Source: Azadirachta indica (taxonomy: Eukaryota > Streptophyta > Magnoliopsida > Sapindales > Meliaceae). From it: a stretch of DNA of 64,000 bases. The notes beneath the pieces are model-generated. The model was not told the DNA's origin. It saw only the letters and a program-made list of their open reading frames with translations, and ran no database searches. Position numbers and translations under genes: made by a program. Positions 62,001 to 64,000 of the stretch are shown here, in pieces (positions within the stretch are counted from its first letter, which is position 1; every line of letters starts with the position of its first letter). Location: positions 13,153,368-13,217,367 of the forward strand of contig CM040453.1 of assembly GCA_022749755.1 (NCBI GenBank), in the 5' to 3' direction.

Positions 62001-62585
62001 ATTTAACTTACACATCTTCTGATCCACATACGTGCACACCTTGCTACATATACAACATAGATCAAAATTCATAAAGCCTGAATTTTTGTGAGAGCCTTAC
62101 TCATCAAAACAAAAATTTAAACAAAAACCACAAAAAAAAATTATACATATATATATATATATATTTTGCAGAAAAAATCCATGATGATATACAAGGAGAT
62201 AAGCTCCTTCCCTTTTTATTCATTTTTTGAGAAAAGGATGATTATTAAACCAAAAATTCCAGATTCGGAGAACCCAATTAAAACAAGTTACAAATATATA
62301 AACAGCATTCTTCAACAATCAAGCTAAAGAACTGTAGAACCAGATATTAAACATAATATCAGACAAAAGTAAAGAAAAGAAAAAGACAGAGAAAAGTGAA
62401 AGACCTTCTTTAACTTTCTGAAGGGCTTCAAAAAGTGGTTTCTGTTTTTTGGTTTTGAGATAAACTCCAAGATAGTGAAGGAGTCTTTCCACACCCAAAG
62501 AAATGGCAACAATCACCGTACACACAGCAGCCACAACCCATGTCGGAGTAAACTCCAACGTTTCACCTTCTCCACCACCACTCAT
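56081..62585 (-). CDS. MLO1-like seven-transmembrane protein
   Basis: Thirteen exons: 62585-62405, 61798-61545, 60349-60233, 60132-60072, 59668-59574, 58590-58516, 58424-58336, 58230-58181, 57436-57396, 56938-56729, 56634-56567, 56451-56391 and 56305-56081, in continuous phase, giving 508 residues. MLO proteins are plasma-membrane seven-helix, calmodulin-binding proteins acting in calcium signalling; some clades govern powdery-mildew susceptibility. The start MSGGGEGETLEFTPTWVVAA and blocks LEHVISEMAHEVAEKHIAIE, HFWFHRPHIVLFLIHFILFQ and GSSFKKAIFEEHVQVGIVGW place it with Arabidopsis MLO1/13/15, not the classical susceptibility clade (memory-based). The calmodulin-binding region with its Trp is intact (VGWREKVKKKK). 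Intron 7 uses a GC donor (ATAAG|GCAAGT); the AG|C split serine codon restores GISWYLW. No breaks seen. Confidence 0.95.
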
Positions 62586-64000
62586 TTTTCTTCTTATTCT
62601 TACACTACAAACTCTCTGTGTTTTGTCCCTGCTTATCTTATCTCCTGTTTTCTTGACCGGCTGTCTTCAGTGATAGTTCTGGTTTCTATACTAGAAACAC
62701 TTCTTACAGTTAGATTTATTTTATTTATTATTTATAGTTGCTGTCGTTTTAGTTGAGATAATCTAAATAAATTAACTCCTTTGTCACTGATAATTAAGGG
62801 TTGCGTAAAGTCCGACTCGTGTGTTGCAGGGTAGAAAAATGAAAATCGGTAGTGACACTATTCCATCATCGCTTTTCTTTTCCTGTTCCCTTTTAAAGTC
62901 ACTTTTCCTTGAAAAAAAAAAAATTTACGTTGCATATATTTTTAAAAAATGTATATCATTAGTTATATATTTATTTTTCAAAATCTACGCATAGATGTTA
63001 ATAATATTAACCTTAATTAATATAAAAATAAATTTAAAAAAATCACTCACATTAAAATTAGAAAAATCAATTTATATATATTTTTTTTTTTAAAAATATT
63101 ATAAAAAATAAATTAAATAATCTTATGTAAAAAAATTAAAATTTTTAAAAAAGTAATATTTTATTAAGATAATAAATAGCATGCACACTTTTCAAGAGTC
63201 AATGTTATAGAAATGTGTTGTAAGATTATAATAATATAAAATAATTGTTTTAAAACTTGGTAAATAATTCATGCATATTATATTCACAATAGATTAGTCC
63301 ACATTTTAAAGACAATATCAAAAGTTAATATATATAATTTAATTTTGTGGGGATTTATTTTTAATAATAAAAATAGTTGCTTAATCGTATAGTCTTAAGA
63401 TTTACATTACAAAATATATATAAAAATATATATATATAATAATGAATATTAATGCGATTTGATCATGGTGTGTGGGTTGAATTTGTACAGAAAATATTAT
63501 TATTATTATTATTGTTATTATTTATTTGTTTATTTAAGTTTTAGATGTTGATAGCAAATGAGTGGGTGGGACAAATATCAATTTGAGAAATCTTTGTCTC
63601 GTAGTTCAAATATTAGTTGTCAATATTTTAGGCCGTGATGGGTGCTGCAGCTTGAAGAAATGAACATGCGCTGTCTGGGCCCTAGTAACCGCTGTTGTTT
63701 TTTTTTTTCATTTATTTTTACTTTACTTTTGGAAAATTTTGGGTACAAATTAAGTGTACGGAAATTAAGCAAATGGTTGGGGATAATTGCTAATTTAAAA
63801 ATTTTGAGCCCTAATAATGTCTACCTATGGGCCATCAGCACCTATTTTTTTTTTTTTTCAACGAATCAAAGGGTAAGTGAGCATCTATGGTTAGTTAGAA
63901 CGTCGAACTCTCCTAATTCTTCGTCATTAAGAAACAATTTATTAACTCTTTTGATTGGATTATGCAATTTTTTTTTTTAATGAATCAAAGGTCGGTGGGC
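62586..64000. other. MLO promoter side and AT-rich right end
   Basis: 62586-62900 is of ordinary composition and should hold the MLO leader and promoter. From 62920 the DNA is AT-rich, with (ATT)n at about 63497-63513. 'gaatcaaagg' after a T-run occurs at 63865 and again at 63981, a small direct repeat. No gene seen. Confidence 0.5.

Noticed and set aside
1..64000. tRNA genes, rRNA, CRISPR arrays, bacterial-style operons
   Set aside because: No cloverleaf with an intact T-loop, no rRNA stretch and no spaced repeats seen by eye; the content is plant nuclear. A tRNAscan-SE run would settle the tRNA question.

Overview
The window is nuclear DNA from a eudicot plant, probably a rosid, though the sequence alone does not fix the species. 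The evidence is split genes with GT-AG introns, long AT-rich intergenic stretches, MITE-like inverted repeats, decayed Ty3/gypsy sequence, and plant-specific families: LHP1, a plastid sigma factor, an MLO protein, a phloem PP2 lectin and a CC-NBS-LRR. I rebuilt exon structures by hand from splice consensus, reading phase and recalled family alignments. Positions are therefore sequence-supported but untested by transcripts.

Layout. 0-3.6 kb: the 3'-truncated start of a DUF1005 gene (minus), probably with a leader intron. 3.6-9.7 kb: gene-poor, AT-rich. 9.7-14.7 kb: two neighbouring Pro/Gly-rich 'A3-like' protein genes (minus) with the same intron phase. 15.4-18.0 kb: an organelle-type tRNA (guanine-N7) methyltransferase (minus, 8 exons), head-to-head with an alpha/beta hydrolase (plus, 7 exons, 18.9-21.5 kb). 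22.3-24.3 kb: a SWIB-domain protein (minus). 24.3-29.6 kb: intergenic, rich in MITEs. 29.6-33.9 kb: SIG2-type plastid sigma factor (plus, 7 exons). 35.4-38.7 kb: LHP1/TFL2 chromodomain protein (plus, 6 exons). 39.9-52.8 kb: an accessory block with two intact members and one broken member of a small membrane-protein family, a 1167+ residue CC-NBS-LRR (minus), a PP2 lectin (minus) and scrambled gypsy pol remnants. 53.3-55.2 kb: plastid ribosomal protein L3 (minus). 56.1-62.6 kb: an MLO1-like seven-transmembrane protein (minus, 13 exons, one GC-AG intron). The rest is AT-rich and non-coding.

How it fits together. The order DUF1005 - Pro/Gly-rich protein - tRNA m7G methyltransferase - alpha/beta hydrolase - LHP1 matches, as I recall it, Arabidopsis At5g17640-At5g17690, so the left half looks like an old conserved block with a SWIB gene and SIG2 between the hydrolase and LHP1. 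Several genes probably serve organelles (tRNA methyltransferase, SWIB protein, SIG2, RPL3), but nothing shows co-regulation. The 40-53 kb part is the dynamic part: tandem duplication, pseudogenisation, an NLR and retroelement debris lie together. I see no tRNA, rRNA or CRISPR.
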